Shown: positions 41,798 through 49,382 of the stretch, in pieces
How the letters are laid out: every line of letters starts with the position of its first letter
How positions within the stretch are numbered: the first letter of the stretch is position 1
Source: an uncultured Chitinophagaceae bacterium
Lineage (GTDB): Bacteria; Bacteroidota; Bacteroidia; Chitinophagales; Chitinophagaceae
NCBI GenBank assembly: GCA_936908745.1
Contig: CAKZFX010000024.1
Location: 22,204-86,203 of the forward strand
Direction of reading: 5' to 3'
Length of the DNA: 64,000 bases
Notes under the pieces: model-generated
What the model saw: only the letters and a program-made list of their open reading frames with translations
Databases searched by the model: none
Told to the model about the DNA's origin: nothing
Translations under genes and position numbers: made by a program

Positions 41798-42967
41798 TTA
41801 TAACTGTTGGTAAATGGTCATGAACTGTTTGCCAACAGTTTCATAATTAAACTTCGCCGCTGCTGCCGCAGCAATTTCTTCTCTTTTATAGTTATCATAT
41901 TCTTCGAGCATTTGAACCATTGCTTCCAGCAACTGGTCCTCGCTTTCAGATTCAATCAATATTCCGTTCGCTTCATCAATCGCTTCTGATACTCCACCGA
42001 CATTGGTAGAGATCACCGGTAAGCCACAACACAAAGCTTCCACAATCACACAGGGAAAATTTTCATACCGGCTGAATAAGACTAAAGAAGAGGAATGTTG
42101 CATTTCTTTTGCAACCTCCGGGTAAGCCACCACCCCTTTCCAATCAATACAATCATCCAATCCTTCGGCGAATGCCAGGTCTTTCAGCGCCTGTTTATCG
42201 GTACCTAACATGGTAACCGACCAGTCGTCGCGGATGGCTCGCAGCCTGCCAAATACTTTTAGTAAACCTTCCACATTTTTCTGGTAAGTCATGGTGGAAA
42301 CATGGATAAAACGGAATTGCCCGGGACGTTTTTCGGGTAGAAAAAACAATCCCGTATCTGCTACATTATAGACTACCGAAACCTGCCGGGGTTTAAACTG
42401 GATTTCCAATTGTTTTGCTAAAGCCGCCGACACGGCCGTTACAACCGATGATTGTTTGAATATAATCGTGGCCATCGAACGAAACCATGCATTTCGTTTC
42501 CAGAAGTTATCAGGAACGACTTCGTCATAAATGGCCGCATGCTCCGTGGTAACAAACGGGATATTGTATTTTCTTTTCAACCATACAGCCAATAGTCCTG
42601 CTTTCATCGGCACATGCACATGCACCACAGACGGCAAACCGTTCATCTGTATATATTCTTTGATGGCCTTTTTATAGGCTTTAATATAAGCCCGGTTATA
42701 AAGCACTTTATCAATGGGCTTTACTCCCGTCTTTTTGTAGTTGAAAAAGAAGATTTGCTCTGTGAGCTGACCGTTGGTTTGTATTGTTACTTTATCTGTA
42801 TTGGCGGCGTCAGCAGTTTCACCCAATTGCGCCACATAAAAAACAGTTACGGGATTGTGAAGCGATACCGCTTTGGCATGGCGTTGAACAAAGTCGCCGT
42901 CAAACGGATCAATGGGGTTTGGATACCAGCTTGCCAGCCATAATATGTGCTTAGTGCTTGTTTCCAT
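41798..42967 (-). CDS. Glycosyltransferase family 4
   Basis: A 389-residue GT-B enzyme. The N-terminal domain opens with ILWLASWYPNPIDPFDGDFVQRHA, the C-terminal donor domain carries FIHVSTMTYQKNVEGLLKVF and the E-x7-E motif SRYENFPCVIVEALCCGLPVIST, typical of retaining GT4 enzymes that use nucleotide sugars. Its start overlaps the methyltransferase gene by 17 bp, and that gene overlaps the flippase gene by 17 bp, so the three form one operon for a surface glycan. The donor sugar is unknown. Confidence 0.92.
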   Translation of the reverse strand: METSTKHILWLASWYPNPIDPFDGDFVQRHAKAVSLHNPVTVFYVAQLGETADAANTDKVTIQTNGQLTEQIFFFNYKKTGVKPIDKVLYNRAYIKAYKKAIKEYIQMNGLPSVVHVHVPMKAGLLAVWLKRKYNIPFVTTEHAAIYDEVVPDNFWKRNAWFRSMATIIFKQSSVVTAVSAALAKQLEIQFKPRQVSVVYNVADTGLFFLPEKRPGQFRFIHVSTMTYQKNVEGLLKVFGRLRAIRDDWSVTMLGTDKQALKDLAFAEGLDDCIDWKGVVAYPEVAKEMQHSSSLVLFSRYENFPCVIVEALCCGLPVISTNVGGVSEAIDEANGILIESESEDQLLEAMVQMLEEYDNYKREEIAAAAAAKFNYETVGKQFMTIYQQL

Positions 42968-43667
42968 GTGCCAGTATCATCATTGAGTAGCCGCCCCAGA
43001 GTTTATCACTCAACCGTTTGTTGAGACTGAAAGAAATATTGCGCAGCGTTTTCTTCACGCCTTGTTTAAACGAAGTCGATTTGTTGATATCCGTCACCGG
43101 CCTGGTATAATGCCAGTCAATAATCGTGTAGCCGGTGTCTTTTAATAACCAGAAAACCATGTCTCGGGAAAAATAATGCAGGTGACCCACCGCTTCCCGC
43201 TGTTGCAGCAATACATGCGGTTTCAGCAAGCTGCGGCAGGAAAGGTCCAACGGAATATGAAAAACATAGTTATTGGCCCTACCGTTCAACGAACGGATAA
43301 AACCAAAATAATCTTCCACATGTTCCAGCACATCTATCAGTAAGAGTGTATCAGTTTTCGTTGGCTGTGCTAAAAAATCCTCTTGATAAAATTTGATTTT
43401 GCCTGACTGTATCTTAGAAGCCAGTTGAATGGCATCCGGTGAAATATCATAGCCTTCAAATTTTTCGACCGCAGGCATTTTCTTTGATAGCTCATCCAAA
43501 ATAACACCGGCACCGCAACCCACTTCTGTCACTTCGTTGACAACGATCTTATTTTTCTGTAACAGTTCATGGATCATACCCGCCTTCCACGCACTATCTT
43601 CCGCTCCCCAACCGGGATTGTTTTTATAGTACGTGCCATCCTTATACATATTACCGGCCGGTTTCAT
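42951..43667 (-). CDS. Class I SAM-dependent methyltransferase
   Basis: A 238-residue methyltransferase. The SAM-binding loop is VTEVGCGAGVILDEL (about 41-55), with EGYDISPDAIQLA as the acidic second strand and TLLLIDVLEHVEDYFGF (about 109-125) as motif III. The last part, SRDMVFWLLKDTGYTIIDWHYT, is as in methyltransferases of polysaccharide clusters. The 17-bp overlaps with genes on both sides point to translational coupling, so the substrate is likely a sugar or lipid-linked intermediate of the same pathway. Confidence 0.88.
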   Translation of the reverse strand: MKPAGNMYKDGTYYKNNPGWGAEDSAWKAGMIHELLQKNKIVVNEVTEVGCGAGVILDELSKKMPAVEKFEGYDISPDAIQLASKIQSGKIKFYQEDFLAQPTKTDTLLLIDVLEHVEDYFGFIRSLNGRANNYVFHIPLDLSCRSLLKPHVLLQQREAVGHLHYFSRDMVFWLLKDTGYTIIDWHYTRPVTDINKSTSFKQGVKKTLRNISFSLNKRLSDKLWGGYSMMILAHGNKH

Positions 43668-44952
43668 CTTTCTTAAAAAGTGTTTTTATCCATTCAAGAT
43701 CTGTACGATGCAGCCATAAAAAATCCCGTAATGGCGCATAGTTTTCTTTGCGAAAATGTTGCAGTAAATAAACAAATAACACGATATAACCTGCACTGCT
43801 TACTGCCGCCGCCGCTTTGATACCATACAGCGGGATAAAGATACTGTTTCCGGTTGCAATGAATAAGAACGCAAACAAAGAAGCATACAGGTTGATCATG
43901 ATCTTATTTCTTCCGGCAAAATAAGCGGACATCGGGTAGGCCAGGCAAACAGCAATAATGCCGGGCACCAGCAACACAAAGGGGATATACATCTGGTCGA
44001 ACCCTTCGCCAAACAGCAACGGAAATAACCATGCACCTGTGGCGATTAACACGCCACAGGCAATAAGCATAGCGAAAGCCAGTATTCTCGACAAGGTTTT
44101 AAGATTATGCGTGATGCCTTCTTCACCCGCCGCACTGATCGGGAAAACAGCGCTGGCCAAAAAAGTAGGGATGGCAAAAAACAATTGCGAAAGTTTGCTG
44201 ACCTGGATATAGTTGCCCAACTCAGCCGCAGGGCGGTTGAAATAATCAATAAACCAATAGTCGCTGCGGAACACCAAAAAATTGATCACGTTGCCCGTCA
44301 TCACCAGCAGCGAATAACGAAGCAACCCTTTAAATTCTTCCTGTGAAGGCAGTGTCAATGATTGTTCTTTGGCATAGCTTGTATAAAAGAAAAATGCCAG
44401 CAACACACCCTGCGCTAAAAACGAAAAGATATAAATGTAGAGGAAGTTGTTCCGGTTTAAAAAGGCGTTGGCATCTTCTTTCGTTACAAAGAAAATAAGC
44501 AGTACGGCCACATTTACAGCCAGGAGAATAATATTAGGAAACGAGAAATTTTTGCGTGCAAAAAACAAGGCAGAGAAAAAAGAGATCAGCAGGGAGCCGG
44601 TCATAAAGGCTAATGATCCTGCATAGTATAAACCTTTACCTGTTTCCGGTTGGTAAGGATAAACAAAGAGGAACAGTAAACAAAGCCCTGCCGCCAGTAC
44701 TACCCATAACAGTGATAAACTAAATAGCTTGCCCGGCTTTATTTTATTGGAGGCCAAAAAATAACCCATTCCCGAATCAAGGCATACTCCTAATACGAGG
44801 ATAACAAAGGCATAGTTGTTCAGGTTGTAAAAGATCCAGCCGCTGTCGGCTGCTTCGTAGTAGCGGGCGATAAAGATATTTAACAGCAGTTGCGACAGGT
44901 ACAGCAATCCCCTCCATAAAACGCTTTTGAATAATGTATGCTGAAATCCCAT
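43651..44952 (-). CDS. Polysaccharide flippase (Wzx/MATE-like)
   Basis: A 433-residue membrane protein with about twelve hydrophobic helices of the MOP exporter superfamily. The N-terminus (FKSVLWRGLLYLSQLLLNIFIARYYEAADSGWIFY) and the central GNVINFLVFRSDYWFIDYF match Wzx-type flippases that translocate lipid-linked oligosaccharides. It is first in the operon with a methyltransferase and a GT4 enzyme, consistent with export of a small surface glycan or exopolysaccharide. No polymerase gene is in view. Confidence 0.88.
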   Translation of the reverse strand: MGFQHTLFKSVLWRGLLYLSQLLLNIFIARYYEAADSGWIFYNLNNYAFVILVLGVCLDSGMGYFLASNKIKPGKLFSLSLLWVVLAAGLCLLFLFVYPYQPETGKGLYYAGSLAFMTGSLLISFFSALFFARKNFSFPNIILLAVNVAVLLIFFVTKEDANAFLNRNNFLYIYIFSFLAQGVLLAFFFYTSYAKEQSLTLPSQEEFKGLLRYSLLVMTGNVINFLVFRSDYWFIDYFNRPAAELGNYIQVSKLSQLFFAIPTFLASAVFPISAAGEEGITHNLKTLSRILAFAMLIACGVLIATGAWLFPLLFGEGFDQMYIPFVLLVPGIIAVCLAYPMSAYFAGRNKIMINLYASLFAFLFIATGNSIFIPLYGIKAAAAVSSAGYIVLFVYLLQHFRKENYAPLRDFLWLHRTDLEWIKTLFKKDETGR

Positions 44953-44989
44953 CCGCTGGTAAGGTTAATGACCGAATTAACTGCAATGA

Positions 44990-45115
44990 TATGTTTTTTT
45001 GAAAACTCCCTCTGCGAAACTCCTTTTCTCTTATTCTCTGCGGTGAATATATGTCCCACAAAGGCCACAAAGAAACACAAAGGACTACTAATTAAAGACT
45101 CCAGACTATTGACTC
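44990..45115. repeat. Intergenic repeat words
   Basis: CTCTGCGAAACTCC, CTCTGCGGTGAATATATGTCCC, ACAAAGGCCACAAAGAAACACAAAGG and GACTCCAGACTATTGACTCCCGACT stand in series. The last is the same word type as at 24472-24500 and the thrB 3' end. Confidence 0.7.
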
Positions 45116-45540
45116 CCGACTATGGACTGTACGGGTACCAGTTTGATAAAATCCTTCCGGTTGATATAATAGGCAAACAAAACAATGAGTATCGGGACAA
45201 AACTCATGATCTTTAAGAAGAGAACATCCATCAGGAATCCAGAGAAGTATAAGAACACCAGCAGCGAAGCCGCCACCCATAACTGGGCATTTTCTATACG
45301 ACAGGTAACATACACCGTGCAATAACCCGGTTCTTTATACAACAACCGCAACGGTTTACTGTGATGAAAACCATCTGTAGCCACCAGCACCGGTTTTGTC
45401 GTCGACACCGGCACGAGTACCGGCTCATCATTCAGCAAGGGATAAATATCCTTGTTGTTGACAATGACGTTCAGCTTCAGAAAGTTCAGCAATAGCTGGT
45501 TGCTGCGGCGGATAACGATATAGTAAATATGTGTTTCCAA
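45106..45540 (-). CDS. Small membrane protein coupled to tpiA
   Basis: A 144-residue protein whose first 80 residues look cytosolic (NKDIYPLLNDEPVLVPVSTTKPVLVATDGFHHSKPL) and whose later part has two hydrophobic helices (about 87-105 and 108-125). I do not recognise it. The ATG at 45540 touches the tpiA stop with no gap, so translation is coupled. The C-terminal codons reach into a repeat word (GACTATGGACTG...) at 45106-45125, hinting at the same 3'-end drift seen in thrB. Confidence 0.7.
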   Translation of the reverse strand: METHIYYIVIRRSNQLLLNFLKLNVIVNNKDIYPLLNDEPVLVPVSTTKPVLVATDGFHHSKPLRLLYKEPGYCTVYVTCRIENAQLWVAASLLVFLYFSGFLMDVLFLKIMSFVPILIVLFAYYINRKDFIKLVPVQSIVGSQ

Positions 45541-46305
45541 TCAGGCTTTCAGCGACCGGATGATAGCAGCAAAGTCTGCAGCCACCAGCGATGCACCACC
45601 CACTAAACCACCGTCCACATCAGGACAACTAAAGATCTCTTTGGCGTTGGAAGCTTTCACACTGCCTCCGTAAAGGATGGATACCTGGTCGGCTGTTTCC
45701 TGCCCGTATTGCCCGGCAATAATAGAACGTAAATGCGCATGCATTTCTTGTGCCTGTTCTGTGGAAGCTGTTTTGCCTGTACCAATCGCCCAGATCGGCT
45801 CGTAAGCGATAACAATGTCTTTTATTTCTTTGGCAGAAAGATGAAATAAGGATTCCCTTAACTGCATTTCCACGTATTCATTCTGTGTATTGGCTTCACG
45901 GATGCTCAGCGGTTCGCCACAGCAGAAAACAGGTGTCACAAAATTTTCCAGGCACAGGTTTACTTTTTCCGCCAGCACTGCATTGCTTTCGGCAAAGTAT
46001 TCTCTTCTTTCGCTATGCCCGATCACACAATAAGGAATGCCAATGGAATGGATCATTTCAACCGACACTTCACCTGTGAAAGCGCCTGCTTTTTTATTGT
46101 AACAGTTTTGCGCCGCCACATAATAGTTTTTCTCCTCTTCCACCCTGCTTCTTGACATCAGTAAGTAAGGATAAGGCACGGCAAAGATCACCTGCTGGTG
46201 ATCGGCCAGCGCTATTTCTTCATTGAGTATATCGTCCAGCAGTTTTTCTCCTTGCTGGTAAGTCAGGTTCATTTTCCAATTGGCCGCTGCTATTTGTTTG
46301 CGCAT
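45541..46305 (-). CDS. tpiA: Triosephosphate isomerase
   Basis: A 254-residue TIM barrel interconverting dihydroxyacetone phosphate and glyceraldehyde-3-phosphate. Catalytic residues are in the usual places: Lys in AANWKMN (about 7-13), His in VIGHSERRE, Glu in AYEPIWAIGTGKTA, and the phosphate-binding LYGGSVKASNA and GGLVGGASL. The family start is MRKQ at 46305; an in-frame ATG at 46317 overlaps the stop of the upstream GlmU-like gene as TAATG and would add four residues, so either is possible. Confidence 0.95.
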   Translation of the reverse strand: MRKQIAAANWKMNLTYQQGEKLLDDILNEEIALADHQQVIFAVPYPYLLMSRSRVEEEKNYYVAAQNCYNKKAGAFTGEVSVEMIHSIGIPYCVIGHSERREYFAESNAVLAEKVNLCLENFVTPVFCCGEPLSIREANTQNEYVEMQLRESLFHLSAKEIKDIVIAYEPIWAIGTGKTASTEQAQEMHAHLRSIIAGQYGQETADQVSILYGGSVKASNAKEIFSCPDVDGGLVGGASLVAADFAAIIRSLKA

Positions 46306-46316
46306 AAATCCGTTCA

Positions 46317-47498
46317 TTAAAAGTTATCAAAAATGTATTTAATTATTTTTTTCTCGTTGTCGTTTACAAGCTGGTTTTTTAATTTTTTCCAGCCTTCAAT
46401 ATCGGCTATTGCTTTATCAAATTCATAACGCTGGATGCCTTCGCTACCCCATGAAAAAGACGGGATATACTTTGGCGTCAGCCCGCTGCCAAATACATTG
46501 GACGACACACCGATCACCGTGCCTGTATTGATAGATGTATTAATGGCCGTACGTGTATAGTCGCCCATCAGCACACCGCATTTATTGCCGACTTTCTGTT
46601 CACCCTTTGGTGTCCATATCCGCACGGTGCTGGCATTGTTCTTTAAATTGCTGTTGGAGGTACCGGCGCCGAGATTGCACCATTCGCCGATCACTGAATC
46701 GCCAAGATAACCATCATGGGCTTTGTTGGAATAACCAAAGATCACCGAGTTTTTGATTTCGCCGCCAGCTACACACCAGGGGCCGATGGTCGTGGCGCCA
46801 TAGACCTTGGCTCCCATTTTCAGCACTGAATTTTCGCCAATGGAAAAAGGCCCGCGGATCACAGAACCTTCCATCAGTTCCGCGTCTTTACCAATATAAA
46901 CCGGCCCGGTGGATGCATTGATAATACAATGTTCCACTTTTGCGCCTTTCTCTATAAAAAACTGCGAAGGTTTGGTTACTTTATTCGTTTTGGAAATAGA
47001 CTGGCTCTTGCGGCCTTTGGTCAGCAGTTTAAAATCCTCGCGGAGTGCCCAATCGTTGAGTTGAAAAATATCCCAGGGATGTTCGATGGATTTTATCTCC
47101 GTGCGACAGGTAATGGCTTTTTTCATTTTCACTTTATGTCTTGCCTGCACTTCGCCCTTGCCTATTTTGAAAATAATACCGACGTTGCCATTCACAGAAA
47201 GAAATTCACCATGCTTTAGCTTTTTGGCTTCTTTTACCAGCCCGGGTGTTGGCAATACATTGCCGTGGATCATCAGCACATAACCTTTTTCCGTCACCAC
47301 ATCATTTAAATGAACCGATCGTTCGAGGTCTTTATAATCATCCTCTTTACGGTCGAGTGAAGTAAGCCCAAGCATTTGTTCCCATTTTTCACGGATGGTC
47401 AGAATACCAATGCGGATATCCTGTAGCTGGCGGGTCAACGTGAAGGGATAAAGATTTTCCGGCTGACAAAATTCTTCTGTAAAAACGATCTTGTTCAT
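46317..47498 (-). CDS. GlmU-like nucleotidyltransferase/acetyltransferase of Bacteroidota type
   Basis: A 393-residue protein of the alternative bacterial GlmU family. The N-terminal half (MNKIVFTEEFCQPENLYPFTLTR through about 175) is a divergent nucleotidyltransferase domain, and the C-terminal half is a left-handed beta-helix with hexapeptide repeats (GPVYIGKDAELMEGSVIRGPFSIGENSVLKMGAKVYG and later GTSNSNLKNNAS). It should supply UDP-N-acetylglucosamine or a related nucleotide sugar. I start at 47498; a longer frame to 47564 begins inside a CCTGCC repeat and is spurious. tpiA follows with a one-base overlap or 11-base gap. Confidence 0.88.
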   Translation of the reverse strand: MNKIVFTEEFCQPENLYPFTLTRQLQDIRIGILTIREKWEQMLGLTSLDRKEDDYKDLERSVHLNDVVTEKGYVLMIHGNVLPTPGLVKEAKKLKHGEFLSVNGNVGIIFKIGKGEVQARHKVKMKKAITCRTEIKSIEHPWDIFQLNDWALREDFKLLTKGRKSQSISKTNKVTKPSQFFIEKGAKVEHCIINASTGPVYIGKDAELMEGSVIRGPFSIGENSVLKMGAKVYGATTIGPWCVAGGEIKNSVIFGYSNKAHDGYLGDSVIGEWCNLGAGTSNSNLKNNASTVRIWTPKGEQKVGNKCGVLMGDYTRTAINTSINTGTVIGVSSNVFGSGLTPKYIPSFSWGSEGIQRYEFDKAIADIEGWKKLKNQLVNDNEKKIIKYIFDNF

Positions 47499-47529
47499 GA
47501 AGAGGAAAGATACTGAAAACAAATTGTGT

Positions 47530-47886
47530 AACCACAAACCTGCCTGCCGGTAGGCAGGGGTCACAATGATTTACACAGCGATCACAAAGGTAAGGCCACG
47601 GAGAGCCACAGAGGAACAGAGGTACACAGAGTTTTTGCGGTGGAAACATTTCATGTAAAGCCGCTAAGTTTACGCAAAGAAAATACATAAGTATTGACCT
47701 TGCGTCGTTGCGCCTTAGCGGTTAAAATCTCTCTGCGCCTGTGTCCTTTGTGAAAAAAAACTCAGTGTTCTTTATGGTAAAAATCTAAAATGGGATTCCC
47801 GCAAATAAAAAACCCCGAAGAGGAATCTCCGGGATTTAAAGTATAGCCATGAAAAACAAAAATAGTTCTGCTATAAATTTACAGGA
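47530..47886. repeat. Repeat-filled spacer between the GlmU-like gene and L31
   Basis: CCTGCCTGCCGGTAGGCAGG (47539-47558) is a palindrome of the dispersed family, followed by CGATCACAAAGG, GGCCACGGAGAGCCACAGAGG, GTACACAGAG, TAAGCCGCTAAGTTTACGC and GCGTCGTTGCGCCTTAGCGG words up to about 47780. No gene is visible; the part from 47805 is the L31 terminator. Confidence 0.75.
47805..47836 (-). terminator. Terminator downstream of L31
   Basis: On the minus strand CCCGGAG (47833-47827) can pair imperfectly with CTCTTCGGGG (47822-47813) around ATTC, and the 3' side runs into TTTTTTATTT. The stem has two bulges, but the U-run and position 50 bases after the stop codon support the call. Confidence 0.65.
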
Positions 47887-48138
47887 TTATTTCTTTTTCT
47901 CATATTTCTTCTTGAATTTGTCGATACGTCCTGCCGTATCAACCAACATGTTTTTACCTGTAAAGAAAGGGTGAGAAGTGTTGGAGATCTCCAGTTTAAT
48001 AACCGGGTACTCATTACCGTCTTCCCATTTCACGGTCTCTTTAGAATTAGCAGTAGAACGGCTAAGGAAAGATTCTCCGTTACTCATGTCTTTGAATACA
48101 ACTAACCGATAGCTATCGGGGTGGGTTCCTTTTTTCAT
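47887..48138 (-). CDS. rpmE2: Ribosomal protein L31 type B
   Basis: An 83-residue ribosomal protein starting MKKGTHPDSYRLVVFKD, with SRSTANSKETVKWEDGNEYPVIKLEISNTSHPFFTGK in the centre and a Lys-rich tail. The CxxC zinc pair of type A L31 is absent, so it is the zinc-independent C-minus form. A longer frame to 48255 lacks similarity and includes the promoter, so 48138 is preferred. Confidence 0.95.
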   Translation of the reverse strand: MKKGTHPDSYRLVVFKDMSNGESFLSRSTANSKETVKWEDGNEYPVIKLEISNTSHPFFTGKNMLVDTAGRIDKFKKKYEKKK

Positions 48139-48509
48139 AACTCTATGATTTTTAAAGGCTGCACGGATTTTGCCGTACAGATGAATTGATAATTTGGTCG
48201 GCAAAGGTACGCCAGAAACAGGTTTTATCCAAAAATTGATGGAAAACAGGCGCAAAAAGAGAAAGCACCAAGTTGTTACCGTTCCGGCTTGCGCCTTTAC
48301 TGTAAACGAACCCGATGCTTTCTGAGTTATTCCAGCCCTTTGACAGGCTTTCTTAACCCTCGTTACAAGATTTCTTATTGCTAAAATTTCCAGTAACTAT
48401 TGTACACTAAAGATACATTATTTTAACCCCCCGATCCAAGAAATCCGACCTCAAGTTGTGCACCCGGTATACACCTGTTTTCCACTGAAAACCAGGCTAA
48501 ACGCAGGTT
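48139..48509. other. 371-bp spacer with the L31 promoter and leader
   Basis: The part next to L31 is its leader (to about 48196), holding a 6-bp hairpin GTACGG/CCGTGC (about 48159-48176, minus strand) that could be a ribosomal-protein leader structure. The promoter is at 48202-48232. From 48240 to 48509 I see no gene, only an imperfect stem CCTGTTTTC/GAAAACCAGG (about 48474-48496) after the yajQ stop. Confidence 0.5.
48202..48232 (-). promoter_or_regulatory. Promoter of the L31 gene
   Basis: On the minus strand TTTTTGG contributes the -33 TTG (48232-48230), 20 bases precede TACCTTTG (48209-48202), a full TAnnTTTG match. The leader would be about 57 bases. Confidence 0.65.
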
Positions 48510-49001
48510 TTAGTCCCTCATATTCACATATTGGAGCGGAATTCCGAGGTTCGCCGTCTTGCACAGCTGGATAACGCCCTGCAGATCGTCGATTTTCTTG
48601 CCTGTTACTCTCACCAGGTCGTCGTTGATAGACGCCTGTACCTTCATCCCTGAGTCTTTTATCAGCTTTACGATCTTTTTGGCGTCTTCCTGTGGCAGCC
48701 CGTTTCGCACTTTCACTTCCTTTTTCCAGGTTTTACCGCTTTGTGCACCTTGTTTGGATGTGTCAAACGCCTCCGGCGAAATGCCCTGCTTATTGGCCCG
48801 GTTGATCAGCACGTCCACCAATTGGCCCATTTTCATATCATCATCCGTTTCCAGTTTGATCTGGAACTCTTTTTTGTCAAGGTTAATCAGCACATGAGAA
48901 CCTTTGAAATCAAAGCGGTTGGTAATTTCTTTGGTGGTTACGTTCACTGCATTTTCCAATGCCTGTGCGTCCACTTTACTTACAATATCAAATGAAGGCA
49001 T
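48510..49001 (-). CDS. YajQ family nucleotide-binding protein
   Basis: A 163-residue protein of the YajQ/DUF520 family with the diagnostic start MPSFDIVSKVDAQALENAVN, the NRFDFKGSHVLINLDKKEF motif and the ending DLQGVIQLCKTANLGIPLQYVNMRD. Two RRM-like subdomains make up the fold. Homologues bind cyclic di-GMP or nucleic acid and one is a transcription cofactor in Xanthomonas; the role here is not known. It is a single gene between repeat-rich spacers. Confidence 0.95.
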   Translation of the reverse strand: MPSFDIVSKVDAQALENAVNVTTKEITNRFDFKGSHVLINLDKKEFQIKLETDDDMKMGQLVDVLINRANKQGISPEAFDTSKQGAQSGKTWKKEVKVRNGLPQEDAKKIVKLIKDSGMKVQASINDDLVRVTGKKIDDLQGVIQLCKTANLGIPLQYVNMRD

Positions 49002-49310
49002 ACTAGTTGGTTTTAATGTTAATCGTTAGAGCAGATGGCTACAAAATAAGTGAATCTGATTGAAGAATAAAAAGATAAGAATTTGTGCCATGTGCGCCTA
49101 TGTTTCTATGGTCCTATGGGGTAAAGCGATTTCCCACAAAGACACTAAGATTCACAAAGAAATCCCTTGCGTCTTTCTGCCTTAGCGGTTAATTTTCTCT
49201 CTGCGAATCTCCGCATTCTCTCGTTCCCTGTCTGCCGACAGGCAGGTCTGCGGTAAAAAAATCTTTGTATCCGTGTGCAATTTCCTTTGTGTTCTTTGTG
49301 GTAAAAAAAT
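49002..49310. repeat. Repeat words between yajQ and the outer-membrane receptor gene
   Basis: The first 75 bases are the yajQ leader with no clear promoter. 49080-49310 is a run of repeat words: TTCCCACAAAGACACTAAGATTCACAAAG, TTGCGTCTTTCTGCCTTAGCGG, CTCTCTGCGAATCTCCGC, then the palindrome CCCTGTCTGCCGACAGGCAGG in reverse orientation (49227-49246) and TTTGTGTTCTTTGTGG. Confidence 0.75.
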
Positions 49311-49339
49311 AAAAAAAGTCCCTCTTAGAAAAGAGGGAC
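49311..49339 (-). terminator. Rho-independent terminator of the receptor gene
   Basis: On the minus strand GTCCCTCTT (49338-49330) pairs perfectly with AAGAGGGAC (49326-49318) around a four-base loop, followed by seven T residues. A smaller hairpin CATGAGA/TCTCATG (49350-49367) precedes it. Confidence 0.92.
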
Positions 49340-49382
49340 GGAACATGCACATGAGAAAACTCTCATGGTAGAGACTCTTGGT

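Noticed and set aside
47499..47564. Extended start of the GlmU-like gene at 47564
   Set aside because: The extra 22 residues come from a CCTGCC repeat and family similarity begins at MNKIVFTEE.
48139..48255. Extended start of the L31 gene at 48255
   Set aside because: The extension covers the promoter and has no similarity to L31, which starts MKKGTHP.
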